Position numbers and translations under genes: made by a program
In this document: in pieces, positions 42,178 to 51,438 of the stretch
How positions within the stretch are numbered: position 1 is the stretch's first letter
Layout: the number at the start of each line of letters is the position of its first letter
DNA from: an uncultured Pelagibacteraceae bacterium
GTDB lineage: Bacteria > Pseudomonadota > Alphaproteobacteria > Pelagibacterales > Pelagibacteraceae
Reading direction: 5' to 3'
NCBI GenBank assembly: GCA_902611405.1
Contig: CACLZL010000003.1
Location: 1-64,000 of the forward strand
DNA: 64,000 nucleotides
The notes under the pieces: generated by a model
The model's input: only the letters and a program-made list of their open reading frames with translations
Databases searched by the model: none
What the model was told of the DNA's origin: nothing

Positions 42178-43461
42178 ATGGAAAGTATTATTTTACTTGT
42201 AGTACTCCTTTTTCTAATTTTATTAGGTGCCCCAATAGGCTTTATATTAATACTGATTCCATTTGTTTATATTCTTCTTACAGATGCTGTTCCTCTTGTT
42301 TTGATTCCTAGTCAAATGTTTACAGCAATTGACTCAGTTCCATTGACTGCCATTGCATTCTTTATGCTGACAGGTGAATTAATGACAAGTGCAACAATCA
42401 CAGATCGTTTAGTAGCGTTAAGCAGAGCATTAATTGGACGTATACGAGGAGGATTGGCCCAAGTTAATGTTTTAGTGAGTATGTTTTTTGCAGGAATGAA
42501 TGGTTCTGTTGTAGCAGATACTGCAACAGTTGGAGCATTAGTTCTACCAGCAATGAAGAAAGCAGGTTATCCTGCTGCATTTTCAGCTGCAGTTACAGGA
42601 GTAAGTTCCACCATAGGAGGGATTATTCCACCTAGCATCATGATGATTGTTCTTGCTAATGCAACTGAGATTTCGATTGCAGCATTATTTGCAGCTGGAA
42701 TTATACCAGGGATTTTGATTGGTGTTGTAATAATGGTAATCAACCATTATTTTGCAGTAAAATATAACTTCGAGCGTAGTGATGAACCATTCTCAGTACG
42801 TCGAGCAGGTAAAGAATTATATCGTTCTTCATTTGCTCTTTTAATACCTTTAGTTTTAGTGGGTTCAGTAATGGGAGGTGTTGCATCTGTTGTTGAGGCA
42901 GGAGCCATCACTGCTTTGGTTGCATTGTTTACAGGTGTATTTGTTTATCGAACTATCAAATGGAAAGATTGTACTGGAGCTTTTCGAAGAGCATTCCGTA
43001 ATTCAGCAATGGTTTTTATTATAATAGCTGCTTCAGGACCTTTTAGTTGGTTACTTACTTCTCTTGGAGCAATTGGTGATCTTGAAGCTTGGCTTTTAGG
43101 CTTAGCGGATTCTCCTATATTATTTATTTTAGCTTTAATATTATTCATTTTTCTTCTTGGGACGGTAATGGACTCAGCGGTCAACATTATCATTGTTGGT
43201 CCAGTGCTTGTAAATGTTATGTCTCAAGCAGGCTTTCCTGAGGTACAAGCAGCCATGGTTGTAATAGTTGGCTTTTTAATAGGATCAGTAACACCACCTG
43301 TTGGTGTTGCCTATTTTACCTCTGCAACAATAGCGCAAGTGCGTCTTGAAAAGGTTGCTATTGCGTTAATTCCTTATTTGATTGGATTGTTTTTACTTTT
43401 ATTTTTTATTCTTATTGTACCAGAACTAACAATGTTTCTTCCAAACTTATTGAGTAATTAA
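42178..43461 (+). CDS. dctM: TRAP transporter large permease (DctM), second system
   Basis: A 427-aa, twelve-helix DctM. Signature stretches are MFFAGMNGSVVADTATVGALVLPAM near residue 100 (in shorter form, GMNGSVVADT), GVSSTIGGIIPPSIMMIVLAN near residue 142, and GSVTPPVGVAYFTSA. In this system the large permease comes before the small one, the reverse of the first TRAP locus (6067-7954). It has no Shine-Dalgarno sequence. The stop overlaps the dctQ start by one base. Confidence 0.92.
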   Translation: MESIILLVVLLFLILLGAPIGFILILIPFVYILLTDAVPLVLIPSQMFTAIDSVPLTAIAFFMLTGELMTSATITDRLVALSRALIGRIRGGLAQVNVLVSMFFAGMNGSVVADTATVGALVLPAMKKAGYPAAFSAAVTGVSSTIGGIIPPSIMMIVLANATEISIAALFAAGIIPGILIGVVIMVINHYFAVKYNFERSDEPFSVRRAGKELYRSSFALLIPLVLVGSVMGGVASVVEAGAITALVALFTGVFVYRTIKWKDCTGAFRRAFRNSAMVFIIIAASGPFSWLLTSLGAIGDLEAWLLGLADSPILFILALILFIFLLGTVMDSAVNIIIVGPVLVNVMSQAGFPEVQAAMVVIVGFLIGSVTPPVGVAYFTSATIAQVRLEKVAIALIPYLIGLFLLLFFILIVPELTMFLPNLLSN

Positions 43462-43970
43462 TGATAAAATTTTTAAACAGTATTGATCGTTTTATTCACC
43501 GTACGTTGGAAGCTATGTGCTCACTCTTGTTGGCTGCTATGGTTGGTTTTACTCTTTATAATGTTACAATGCGATATGTTTTTAATAACCCTCCTGTTTG
43601 GGGAGATTTACTAACAGTATTAAGTAATATTTGGTTGATGTTTATTGCACTTTCTCTTACAGCAAGAGACAATGAACACGTAGCATTAAATTTAATTTAT
43701 GAAAAATTACCAGAGAGAGTTTCGTTATACATACGCCAGTTCTGGAAAATTATGATTATGATAATTGGTGTAGTCTTAATAATTTATGGAATTGAACTTG
43801 TAGAGGGTATGCGAGGGAAGTATTGGGAAATGTGGTATTTAGAAATTAGTATGCAAGGTATTGAGTTCAAACCGAATTATATGCCCAAAAAATATGCGGT
43901 TGCTATCCTACCTTTAGCTGGATTTTTGACTACCATTGGTGCTGCCATTGGTTTTATAAAAAAGGTCTAA
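43461..43970 (+). CDS. dctQ: TRAP transporter small permease (DctQ), second system
   Basis: A 169-aa, four-helix DctQ with the RYVFNNPPVWGDLLTVL motif and helices at about residues 17-40, 52-70, 90-110 and 135-158. It follows dctM by overlap (TAATGA), so it is co-translated with it. It ends 19 bp from the convergent tauC gene. Together with dctP and dctM it forms a complete TRAP transporter. Confidence 0.9.
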   Translation: MIKFLNSIDRFIHRTLEAMCSLLLAAMVGFTLYNVTMRYVFNNPPVWGDLLTVLSNIWLMFIALSLTARDNEHVALNLIYEKLPERVSLYIRQFWKIMIMIIGVVLIIYGIELVEGMRGKYWEMWYLEISMQGIEFKPNYMPKKYAVAILPLAGFLTTIGAAIGFIKKV

Positions 43971-43989
43971 TTCATTAAAAAGTGTTTCC

Positions 43990-45915
43990 TTAACCTTTAC
44001 CTCTCCAAGGAATAGTCTTATCTATTATTTTTCTTAAAGATATATCAAATAAAAGACCCAGCAGACCCATTATGAAAATTGTTATCCAAATAACTTCATA
44101 TTGAAAGTATTTTTTTGCAACATTTTCAACAAAACCAATACCAGTTGTACCTGCTAGAAACTCTGCAGCAACAAGTGTTCCCCAGCACATACCAACAGCA
44201 ACTCTTATTCCTGTAAGAATTTCAGGAAGTGAATTAGGAAAAATCACATATCTTAAAATTTGTTTTTTAGTAGCTCCTAGTGAGTGTGCCGCATGAATTT
44301 TTGAAAGTTGTGTTCCTGATGCACCAGCTCTTGCAGAAATAATCATAATTGAAAGTGAGACCATGAATAATAAAAATATTTTACCCGTATTATCTATTCC
44401 AAGAACTGAAATAATCAATGGCGCCCAAGCTAATGGTGGAACAGGTCTGTATAATTCGATTAAAGGATCAAAGAAACCTTTAGCAAATCGATTTAAACCC
44501 ATAAACAATCCTAATGGCACCCCAATAAGAATTCCAAAAACTAAACCTAAAAATACCCTTAAGAATGAGTCCCATATGTGTCCATATGGAACAGGCACTT
44601 TAAATAATTTAAAGTCACCAGTAACAACTTTTAATACGTTACTTTTAAAGTTTTCTTTTACAATTCCGTCTTTTGTATGCACTGGATATTCACCAGGCAA
44701 CATATCTGCTATCCAATCAGGTAAAATAAATCCAATCATTTTACTTACATCAACCATCTCAATCCATAAAAGAGGAATATTTTTGTATCCAACACTTGGT
44801 TTAGACATCAATACAAACTTATTAAATGTATCTGATGGTTTAGGTAACCATCTACCTGAACCTTGTTCAGAACATGTTGGTCCACTTGCTACAATTGTTC
44901 CTGCTGGAAATAGAATAATATCAATTAATCTTAATCCACCTTGCTCTTTATTTTGTAATTCATCAAACTCTATTATTGCTGCTTGCATTTCATTTAATGC
45001 ATTAGGAGGGTAGATGCTTGCAAACTCTATTCTTCTTGCAATTTTAACAATATTTTTTGCATAGTCAGATGCTATTTCTTCACTATCATCTAATCCTTTC
45101 CTGTAAGCTTTAATATCATCTTTAAGTTGTGTGATTGCGCTTTTGAACTGAGGGTTATGGTTTTTTAATTTAAAAAATTTGTCGTCAATTTTTTTTAGTT
45201 CTGCTGCGGCTGCATGAAATTTTAAACCTTTGTTAGTTTGAGGTGCAGTTGGTATCTCAATAGTATTTTCAATTGTACCTGTTCCAGAGTCTATGGTTGT
45301 TATTCCCCAAACACCTTGTTCATCAATAAGTTTTTGTCTTTCAGTTTTTTCAGCATCTGTCTCAAAGGGATAATCTTTCTTTTGGAAATTAGAACTTAGA
45401 ATTTTTATTTCTTCTGTCATTTCCTGAAGTTTAATTTTTGTATCCATTTCCATTAGTTCTTCACTTGTTAAAAATGGAATTAATTTAGAAGTTCTATCAA
45501 TAAAACTTACAAGGATTGTTTTTTGTTGATCATTTAAATCTGGAGATGCTTTTATTTCATTTGCAATTTTTACGAGATTTTTATTTTCAATTTTAATAAT
45601 CGATGTACTTTTAAATTCTCTTTCTTCAATTGGGAACTGATATTTTAAACCTAATAATGACTCATTAATCTTAGCAACCTGGCATAATTCATTTGCTGAT
45701 TTTGGATAAAAACCTTTTGCGATATCCCATGAATAATAAAGCCATAGCATTAGAATTGCACTGCTACCAACGATTACCCAGTGCGTTCCTCCTTTAGCTC
45801 TTTCCGGATTACCAAAGACTGCATCAACTTTTTCAGTTCTAATTAATCTTCTTCCATAAAGAATACATCCAATTACAGCTACAAATATCAAGATAGTTAT
45901 AAATTGGGTTAACAT
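43990..45915 (-). CDS. tauC: Taurine-type ABC permease (TauC) with a large N-terminal extension
   Basis: A 641-aa permease. The BPD_transp_1 core is the last ~200 residues (from about 442), with the EAA loop in SKIHAAHSLGATKK. The first 440 residues are unusual: two N-terminal helices (about 3-22 and 47-66), then a ~370-residue hydrophilic, charged and partly coiled-coil region that should lie in the periplasm. Typical TauC/SsuC permeases are 250-290 aa. It is downstream of tauA and tauB in a minus-strand operon, beginning directly after the tauB stop. The taurine assignment rests on the neighbours tpa and ald. Confidence 0.85.
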   Translation of the reverse strand: MLTQFITILIFVAVIGCILYGRRLIRTEKVDAVFGNPERAKGGTHWVIVGSSAILMLWLYYSWDIAKGFYPKSANELCQVAKINESLLGLKYQFPIEEREFKSTSIIKIENKNLVKIANEIKASPDLNDQQKTILVSFIDRTSKLIPFLTSEELMEMDTKIKLQEMTEEIKILSSNFQKKDYPFETDAEKTERQKLIDEQGVWGITTIDSGTGTIENTIEIPTAPQTNKGLKFHAAAAELKKIDDKFFKLKNHNPQFKSAITQLKDDIKAYRKGLDDSEEIASDYAKNIVKIARRIEFASIYPPNALNEMQAAIIEFDELQNKEQGGLRLIDIILFPAGTIVASGPTCSEQGSGRWLPKPSDTFNKFVLMSKPSVGYKNIPLLWIEMVDVSKMIGFILPDWIADMLPGEYPVHTKDGIVKENFKSNVLKVVTGDFKLFKVPVPYGHIWDSFLRVFLGLVFGILIGVPLGLFMGLNRFAKGFFDPLIELYRPVPPLAWAPLIISVLGIDNTGKIFLLFMVSLSIMIISARAGASGTQLSKIHAAHSLGATKKQILRYVIFPNSLPEILTGIRVAVGMCWGTLVAAEFLAGTTGIGFVENVAKKYFQYEVIWITIFIMGLLGLLFDISLRKIIDKTIPWRGKG

Positions 45916-46713
45916 TTAATTTTCTTTCCCCATAATTTCTTCTTCCATATTCCAAATCATTGATAAGATTTCTTCTCTGGTAGAAGAGAATTCCTTATTC
46001 TTTTTTATTTCTCTTAAGTCTTGTGTAAGACCCATTTCTGCAAATGGAAGATTATACTCTTTATGTATCCTACCTGGTCTTGGTGCCATTACATATAATC
46101 TTTCACCAAGTAATAATGCTTCTTCAACAGAGTGTGTAATTAAGATAATTGTTTTTCCAGTTTCTTTCCAAATCTTTAAAACTAATGATTGCATTTTTTC
46201 TCTAGTTAATGCATCCAAAGCTCCTAATGGTTCATCCATTAAAATTAAATCAGGATCATTAATTAAACACCTTGCAAGCGCAACTCTTTGCTGCATACCT
46301 CCAGATAATTGATAAGTCGGTGTGTTACCAAAACCTTTAAGTCCAACTATATCTAACCACTCATCAACTTTTTTTGATGTAACTCCAGGATCTTCTTTTT
46401 TCATCCTAAGTCCGAAATTTACATTCTCAGCTACTGTTAACCATTCAAATAAAGCACCTTGTTGAAAAACCATTCCTCTTTCAACACCAGGTCCATCAAT
46501 TTCATTATTATTAAGTGTTATTTTTCCTGATGTAGGTCTTAAAAATCCTGCAGTTATATTTAGTAAAGTTGTTTTTCCACAACCAGAAGGACCAAGAACG
46601 GTAAGTAATTCTCCTTTTTTTAAAGTAAAGCTTACGTCTTTTAAAGCATGAACCGTTTCTCCTTTTGGAGTTTTGAAAATCATGTTAAGATTTTGAGAAA
46701 TCAGATCACTCAT
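45916..46713 (-). CDS. tauB: Taurine-type ABC ATP-binding protein (TauB)
   Basis: A 265-aa ATPase of the nitrate/sulfonate/taurine importer branch. It has Walker A GPSGCGKTTLLN (near residue 41), the signature LSGGMQQRVALARC, Walker B LILMDEPLGALD and the switch His in LITHSVEEA. It is preceded by tauA (86 bp gap holding a 10-bp hairpin) and followed immediately by the permease. It energises uptake of the sulfonate. Confidence 0.93.
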   Translation of the reverse strand: MSDLISQNLNMIFKTPKGETVHALKDVSFTLKKGELLTVLGPSGCGKTTLLNITAGFLRPTSGKITLNNNEIDGPGVERGMVFQQGALFEWLTVAENVNFGLRMKKEDPGVTSKKVDEWLDIVGLKGFGNTPTYQLSGGMQQRVALARCLINDPDLILMDEPLGALDALTREKMQSLVLKIWKETGKTIILITHSVEEALLLGERLYVMAPRPGRIHKEYNLPFAEMGLTQDLREIKKNKEFSSTREEILSMIWNMEEEIMGKEN

Positions 46714-46743
46714 AAGTGCCTTATATTAGAAATTTGATAAAAA

Positions 46744-46777
46744 AAATAGGCACCAATTATACAATCAGTGCCTATTT
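46744..46777 (-). terminator. Hairpin between tauA and tauB
   Basis: On the transcribed strand AAATAGGCAC and GTGCCTATTT pair over 10 bp around a 14-base loop. It sits 22 bp past the tauA stop and 30 bp before the tauB start. There is an A/T-rich tail, so partial termination or message-end protection is likely, giving more TauA than TauBC. Confidence 0.75.
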
Positions 46778-46799
46778 AAAAAGTTTTAAACCCTTAAAA

Positions 46800-47741
46800 T
46801 TATAAAGGTAAGAAACTTGTATCTACAGCTCCTCCTGGAGTTCCCATACCTTTTAGGAAACCATCAAGATTACCACTTTCCATAGATGCTTTTGTTTCTT
46901 CTGGAGTTAAGAATTTGAAACCACTTAAAGTGTCTTTCATATCTGCAACTGTCATTTCAGAAGCTTTTGCCATTGAATTCATGTCAGCTTTACCAGCTTT
47001 GTATCTAGCATTAGCTTCATGAGTTACCTCAATAAAAGTTCTTAACATTCCTGGATTCTCTTTCATAAACTTGTCAGTTACAGAAGTAATATCTATACCT
47101 AAAATTCCAGCATCTCTTGCTTCTTGAACTGTTAAAAGTCTTGAACCAACTGCAGTTGCTGCTTTGATAGAATTACCACCAAATAAACATGCCATTACAA
47201 CATCACCGCTAACTAATGCAGCAGCACCCTCTTCAGGGTCCATTTGAATAATATCCATTTTACCTCTATCAGCACCAACAACTTTCATACTTTCATCAAA
47301 AACGTATTCAGCCATTGTTCCTAATGGAACTGCAACTTTTTTACCTTCTAATTCAGTTGCGTTTGCTTTTGTAATTCCAGATGCGTTAGATGTAACACAT
47401 GTAGTTCCACCCATTCCGTATTCCATAGCAATATCAACTAATTTGATAGGCGCATTAGATTTTACAGCATTGATAAAAGGTACCAATCCTTGTGAGTAAG
47501 AAATATCAATATCTCCTGCTAACATTGCATCAGTCATTGCTCCACCATTAGTGAAATTTGTCCATTTAACTGGAACACCAAGAGCTTTAGCAAAATTCTT
47601 TTTCTGCATGTCTTCTAAATTTGGGCTTGGCCATTCTAGAAAGTATGCAACTCTAACTTCATTAGCAGCTGAATTAGCAACTGAAATAGATAGGTTAAGT
47701 GCAAAAATAGATCCTAGAATAAAACTTAGTATTTTTTTCAT
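46800..47741 (-). CDS. tauA: Taurine-type ABC solute-binding protein (TauA)
   Basis: A 313-aa periplasmic receptor of the NMT1/TauA family: a signal peptide ending in the NSAANEVRVAY region, then GGAMTDAMLAGDIDISYSQGLVPF, GSRLLTVQEARDAG and GFKFLTPEET. The ATG is preceded by AGGGGAAT, a good ribosome-binding site. The divergent gene is the taurine aminotransferase. This, with tauB, makes taurine the most probable ligand, although related sulfonates or nitrogenous acids are possible. Confidence 0.88.
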   Translation of the reverse strand: MKKILSFILGSIFALNLSISVANSAANEVRVAYFLEWPSPNLEDMQKKNFAKALGVPVKWTNFTNGGAMTDAMLAGDIDISYSQGLVPFINAVKSNAPIKLVDIAMEYGMGGTTCVTSNASGITKANATELEGKKVAVPLGTMAEYVFDESMKVVGADRGKMDIIQMDPEEGAAALVSGDVVMACLFGGNSIKAATAVGSRLLTVQEARDAGILGIDITSVTDKFMKENPGMLRTFIEVTHEANARYKAGKADMNSMAKASEMTVADMKDTLSGFKFLTPEETKASMESGNLDGFLKGMGTPGGAVDTSFLPL

Positions 47742-47923
47742 TTATTCCCCTATGTTTAATTAATTAAATTCCAGATATTTAAATTCAAATTGTCTCCGAA
47801 GTAAAACAAAAAAAGAAACCTATACAATCGTTGGTTGTGTCAATAATGTGGTAGTTAATCCATTTATTTTAGTCTAAAGAGGCCTTAAGATTTAAATTAA
47901 TTTATTTTATAAAAAAAAATTTT

Positions 47924-49270
47924 ATGAGCACACAAAACAAAACAGCAATTCCAAATTCTTTAAATGAACATTGGATGCCATTTACATCTAACAAAGATTT
48001 TAAAGAAAACCCAAGATTAATTGTTGAAGCAAAAGGTGTGTATTTAAAAAACCATCAAGGTCAAACACAAATTGATGCAAGCTCTGGATTATTTTGTAAT
48101 CCTTTAGGGCATGGTAGAGAAGAAATTATTGAGGCAATAACAAATCAGTTAAAAACTCTAGATTATTGTCAACCTTTCCAACAAGGTTTTGGTGGATCAT
48201 TCGAATTAGCTACAAGAATTTCAAAGCATACTCCTGGTAATTTAAATAGAATGTTTTACACTATTTGTGGCTCAACAGCCGTTGAGACTGCTATTAAAAT
48301 TGCTATCGCGTATCACAGAGCAAGAGGAGATAGTCAAAGATTCAGATTTGTTGGTCGAGAGAGAGGTTATCATGGAATGAATATTGGAGCGACTTCTGTT
48401 GGAGGCATGGTTAATAATGTAAAAACTTTTGCAAGTGTTTTAATGCCAGGTGTTGTACATATGAGACATACTCACTTACCAGAACATAAGTTTGTAAGCG
48501 GTCAACCAGAAACAGGTGTTGAGTTGGCAGAAGATCTAGAGAGAATTTGTATGAACTTTGGAGCAGAAAATATTGCTGCTTGTATTGTTGAGCCTATTGC
48601 AGGATCAACAGGCACTTTGGTTCCTCCAAAGGGATACTTACAAAGATTAAGAGAGATTTGTGATAAACATGGAATACTTTTAATCTTTGATGAAGTAATT
48701 ACAGGATGGGGGAGAACTGGATCTCCATTCGCATCACAAGAGTATGGTGTTACACCAGATATGATGACAATGGCAAAAGCTACTACTAACGGAATTAGTC
48801 CGATGGGAGTTGTTGCGTGTAAAGAAGATATTTACGATGCTATTGAAAAAAATGCACCTAAGGGAACTATTGAACTATTTCATGGGTATACATATTCAGG
48901 TATACCAATATCTGTAGCAGCTGGATTGGCTGTACAAGACATTATTGAAAAAGACGATATTTTTAATAGAGCTAAAAATTTAGCACCTTATTTCCAAGAA
49001 GGTTTAATGTCTCTAAAAGATATTGATGTAGTTGACAATATTAGAGGATACGGAATGATGGGTGGTATAGATATAGTAATGGATAAAAAACCAGGTGCAG
49101 CAGGTTTCACTTGTTTTAAACATTGTTATGAAGCTGGAGTTAATTTCAAAGCTACAGGAGACTGTTTAATTATCGCTCCTATGTTTATTTGTGAAAAAAA
49201 ACATATTGATGAAATAATTGAAAAACTTAGAACTGGGATTACAAACTACGCAAAAAGTAAAAAAAATTAA
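47924..49270 (+). CDS. tpa: Taurine-pyruvate aminotransferase (class III)
   Basis: A 448-aa PLP aminotransferase of class III. The PLP lysine is in MTMAKATTNGISPMG (near residue 285), the Asp in LIFDEVITGWGRTG, and the family's N-terminal EHWMPFTSNKDF and YHGMNIGATSVGG are present. These features match taurine-pyruvate and beta-alanine-pyruvate aminotransferases. Its neighbours tauABC (divergent) and ald (nine bases downstream) support taurine: taurine plus pyruvate gives sulfoacetaldehyde and L-alanine. No Shine-Dalgarno sequence is seen. Confidence 0.88.
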   Translation: MSTQNKTAIPNSLNEHWMPFTSNKDFKENPRLIVEAKGVYLKNHQGQTQIDASSGLFCNPLGHGREEIIEAITNQLKTLDYCQPFQQGFGGSFELATRISKHTPGNLNRMFYTICGSTAVETAIKIAIAYHRARGDSQRFRFVGRERGYHGMNIGATSVGGMVNNVKTFASVLMPGVVHMRHTHLPEHKFVSGQPETGVELAEDLERICMNFGAENIAACIVEPIAGSTGTLVPPKGYLQRLREICDKHGILLIFDEVITGWGRTGSPFASQEYGVTPDMMTMAKATTNGISPMGVVACKEDIYDAIEKNAPKGTIELFHGYTYSGIPISVAAGLAVQDIIEKDDIFNRAKNLAPYFQEGLMSLKDIDVVDNIRGYGMMGGIDIVMDKKPGAAGFTCFKHCYEAGVNFKATGDCLIIAPMFICEKKHIDEIIEKLRTGITNYAKSKKN

Positions 49271-49279
49271 TTTTCATAT

Positions 49280-50392
49280 ATGAAAATTGGAGTTCCAAAA
49301 GAGATAAAGCCTCAGGAAAACAGAATTGGTTTAACCCCTGATAGTGTTAAAACTTTAGTCTCTCAAGGTCATGAGGTTTTAGTTCAAAATAATGGAGGTT
49401 TCGAAGCTGGTTTTGATAATGATCAATACTTAAAAGCTGGAGCTAAACTAGTAGATACTCCAGAAGATATTTTCAATGATGCAGAAATAATTGTCAAAGT
49501 AAAAGAGCCTCAAAAAGTTGAGGTCGATATGATAAGAGAAAATCAAATTGTTTATACTTATCTTCACTTAGCTGCTGCAAAAGAATTAACTGAAGGATTA
49601 ATAAAATCAAAAAGTATTAATATTGCTTATGAGACGGTAACTGATGATAATGGAAGATTACCTTTACTTGCTCCTATGAGTGCAGTTGCAGGGAGAATGT
49701 CAGTACAAGCAGGTGCTCATTGTTTAGAGAAAAATCAAAGTGGGAGAGGTTTACTTTTAGGGGGTGCACCAGGGGTAACAGGAGGAACAGTTGTTATTTT
49801 GGGTGGAGGAGTTGTTGGAGAAAATGCAGCAGTAATAGCAACCGGTATGCAAGCAAAAGTTCATATTGTTGATAAATCTGAGAATAGATTAAAAGAACTT
49901 GTTAAAATGTTTGGAGATAAAATTATTCCAGAACAAAGTGATAAAACAGATTTAGATAAGTTAGTTGCAGAGGCAGATCTTTTAGTTGGTGGTGTATTAA
50001 TTCCAGGTGCAGAAGCTCCAAAATTAATTACTAAAGAAATGATAAAAACAATGAAAAGAGGATCTGTAATAGTTGATGTTGCAATAGATCAAGGTGGATG
50101 TGTGGAAACAAGCAAACCAACAACACATGGCGACCCAACATATATAGTTGATGACGTAGTTCATTATTGTGTCGCAAACATGCCAGGAGGTGTTCCTAGA
50201 ACTTCTACATTAGCTTTAAATAATGCTACATTACCTTTCTTAGTTAAACTCGCAAACAAAGGTTATGAAAAAGCACTTAGTGATGATAAAAATTTTTTAG
50301 CAGGGCTAAATGTTCACAAAGGGCAGGTAACATATAAAGCTGTTGCTGATGTTTTTGGATATGAATACGTTAAACCTTCTTCAATTTTATAA
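49280..50392 (+). CDS. ald: Alanine dehydrogenase
   Basis: A 370-aa NAD-dependent alanine dehydrogenase that turns L-alanine back into pyruvate and ammonium. The N-terminal MKIGVPKEIKPQENRIGLTPD is the family start. The catalytic His is in YTYLHLAAAKELT, the Asp in VDVAIDQGGCVETSKPTTH and the nucleotide loop is VVILGGGVVGENAA. It follows tpa by nine bases. The pair forms a cycle: Tpa makes alanine, Ald regenerates its pyruvate acceptor. Confidence 0.95.
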   Translation: MKIGVPKEIKPQENRIGLTPDSVKTLVSQGHEVLVQNNGGFEAGFDNDQYLKAGAKLVDTPEDIFNDAEIIVKVKEPQKVEVDMIRENQIVYTYLHLAAAKELTEGLIKSKSINIAYETVTDDNGRLPLLAPMSAVAGRMSVQAGAHCLEKNQSGRGLLLGGAPGVTGGTVVILGGGVVGENAAVIATGMQAKVHIVDKSENRLKELVKMFGDKIIPEQSDKTDLDKLVAEADLLVGGVLIPGAEAPKLITKEMIKTMKRGSVIVDVAIDQGGCVETSKPTTHGDPTYIVDDVVHYCVANMPGGVPRTSTLALNNATLPFLVKLANKGYEKALSDDKNFLAGLNVHKGQVTYKAVADVFGYEYVKPSSIL

Positions 50393-50393
50393 T

Positions 50394-51395
50394 TTATTTA
50401 CGTTTAACTAAATTTATTTTAGTTAATTTTTTTTCCCAAGCCAAAGAAGATTTTAGAATTTTATATAAAGTATTATTTTTTGGTTTCCATTTAAAAAAAT
50501 TATTAAATTTTTTTGGATTAGAGACTGAAAATTCTATATCTTTAAATCTTCTTTTTCCTATAATAGTATGTATTTTATTTGGTACAATTTTATTCATACT
50601 TTTTATAACATCTAAAACCGAATAACCCTTTCCATAGCCACAGTTAAATATGTTAGATCGATTTTTATTTATTAAATATTTTGCAACTAAGTAATGAATT
50701 TCTGAAAGATCTGAAACATGAATAAAGTCTCTTATTGGTGTTCCATCTTTTGTATCATAATTATTTCCATTGATTTTAAGTATTTTTTTTTTACCTACAG
50801 CAATTTCACAAATCACTTTAACTAAATTAGTTGAAGATTTTGAGATTAATCCAGTTCTTAATTTTTTATCTGCACCTGCAACGTTAAAATATCTGAGTAT
50901 TATATATTTAAAATTATAAAGTTTTGAGTTTCTAATTAAAAAATTTTCAAGTTTAAGTTTTGATTTTGCATATGGATTTAATGGTTTTAGTTTATTATTT
51001 TCAGAAATCATTTTATTTTTATTATTTCCATAAATAGATGCTGTAGATGAAAAAATTATTTTATTTAGTTTATTTTTAAAACAAGTTGAAAGAAATATCT
51101 TTGCTTTTTTATAATTTATATCATTATACTTTTTTGGATTTTTAATTGACTCATCAACTCTAATAAGACCAGCAAAATGCATAACTACATCAAAATTGTT
51201 ATTTTGTATTATTTTTGAAATTTTTTTCTCATTCGCAATGTCACATATGAAAAGCTTTGATTTTTTAGGTACAATTTTTTTATTTCCTGTGATTAAACTA
51301 TCAATAATTGTTACTTTAAAACCTTTATCCAGCAGATAATTAGCCACATGACTTCCTATGTATCCTGCACCACCAGTTAAGAGAATATTTTTCAT
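50394..51395 (-). CDS. galE: UDP-glucose 4-epimerase
   Basis: A 333-aa SDR-extended epimerase that interconverts UDP-glucose and UDP-galactose. It shows the NAD motif TGGAGYIGSHVANYL, the catalytic Ser in FSSTASIYG, the YAKSK Tyr/Lys pair, and RYFNVAGA; the substrate loop LISKSSTNLV follows. The protein is lysine/asparagine/isoleucine-rich and its codons are very AT-biased. It is monocistronic, one base past the convergent ald gene and divergent from the DMGDH-like gene. Confidence 0.92.
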   Translation of the reverse strand: MKNILLTGGAGYIGSHVANYLLDKGFKVTIIDSLITGNKKIVPKKSKLFICDIANEKKISKIIQNNNFDVVMHFAGLIRVDESIKNPKKYNDINYKKAKIFLSTCFKNKLNKIIFSSTASIYGNNKNKMISENNKLKPLNPYAKSKLKLENFLIRNSKLYNFKYIILRYFNVAGADKKLRTGLISKSSTNLVKVICEIAVGKKKILKINGNNYDTKDGTPIRDFIHVSDLSEIHYLVAKYLINKNRSNIFNCGYGKGYSVLDVIKSMNKIVPNKIHTIIGKRRFKDIEFSVSNPKKFNNFFKWKPKNNTLYKILKSSLAWEKKLTKINLVKRK

Positions 51396-51438
51396 TTAGT
51401 TTACAAATAATTATAGTTTCTTATTATCATCTATATTT

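Noticed and set aside
44363-45013. A 216-codon open frame antisense to the tauC extension
   Set aside because: It runs opposite the well-supported tauC frame, has no domain or signal I recognise and a low-complexity composition typical of antisense shadows. tauC itself shows the full permease core in frame.
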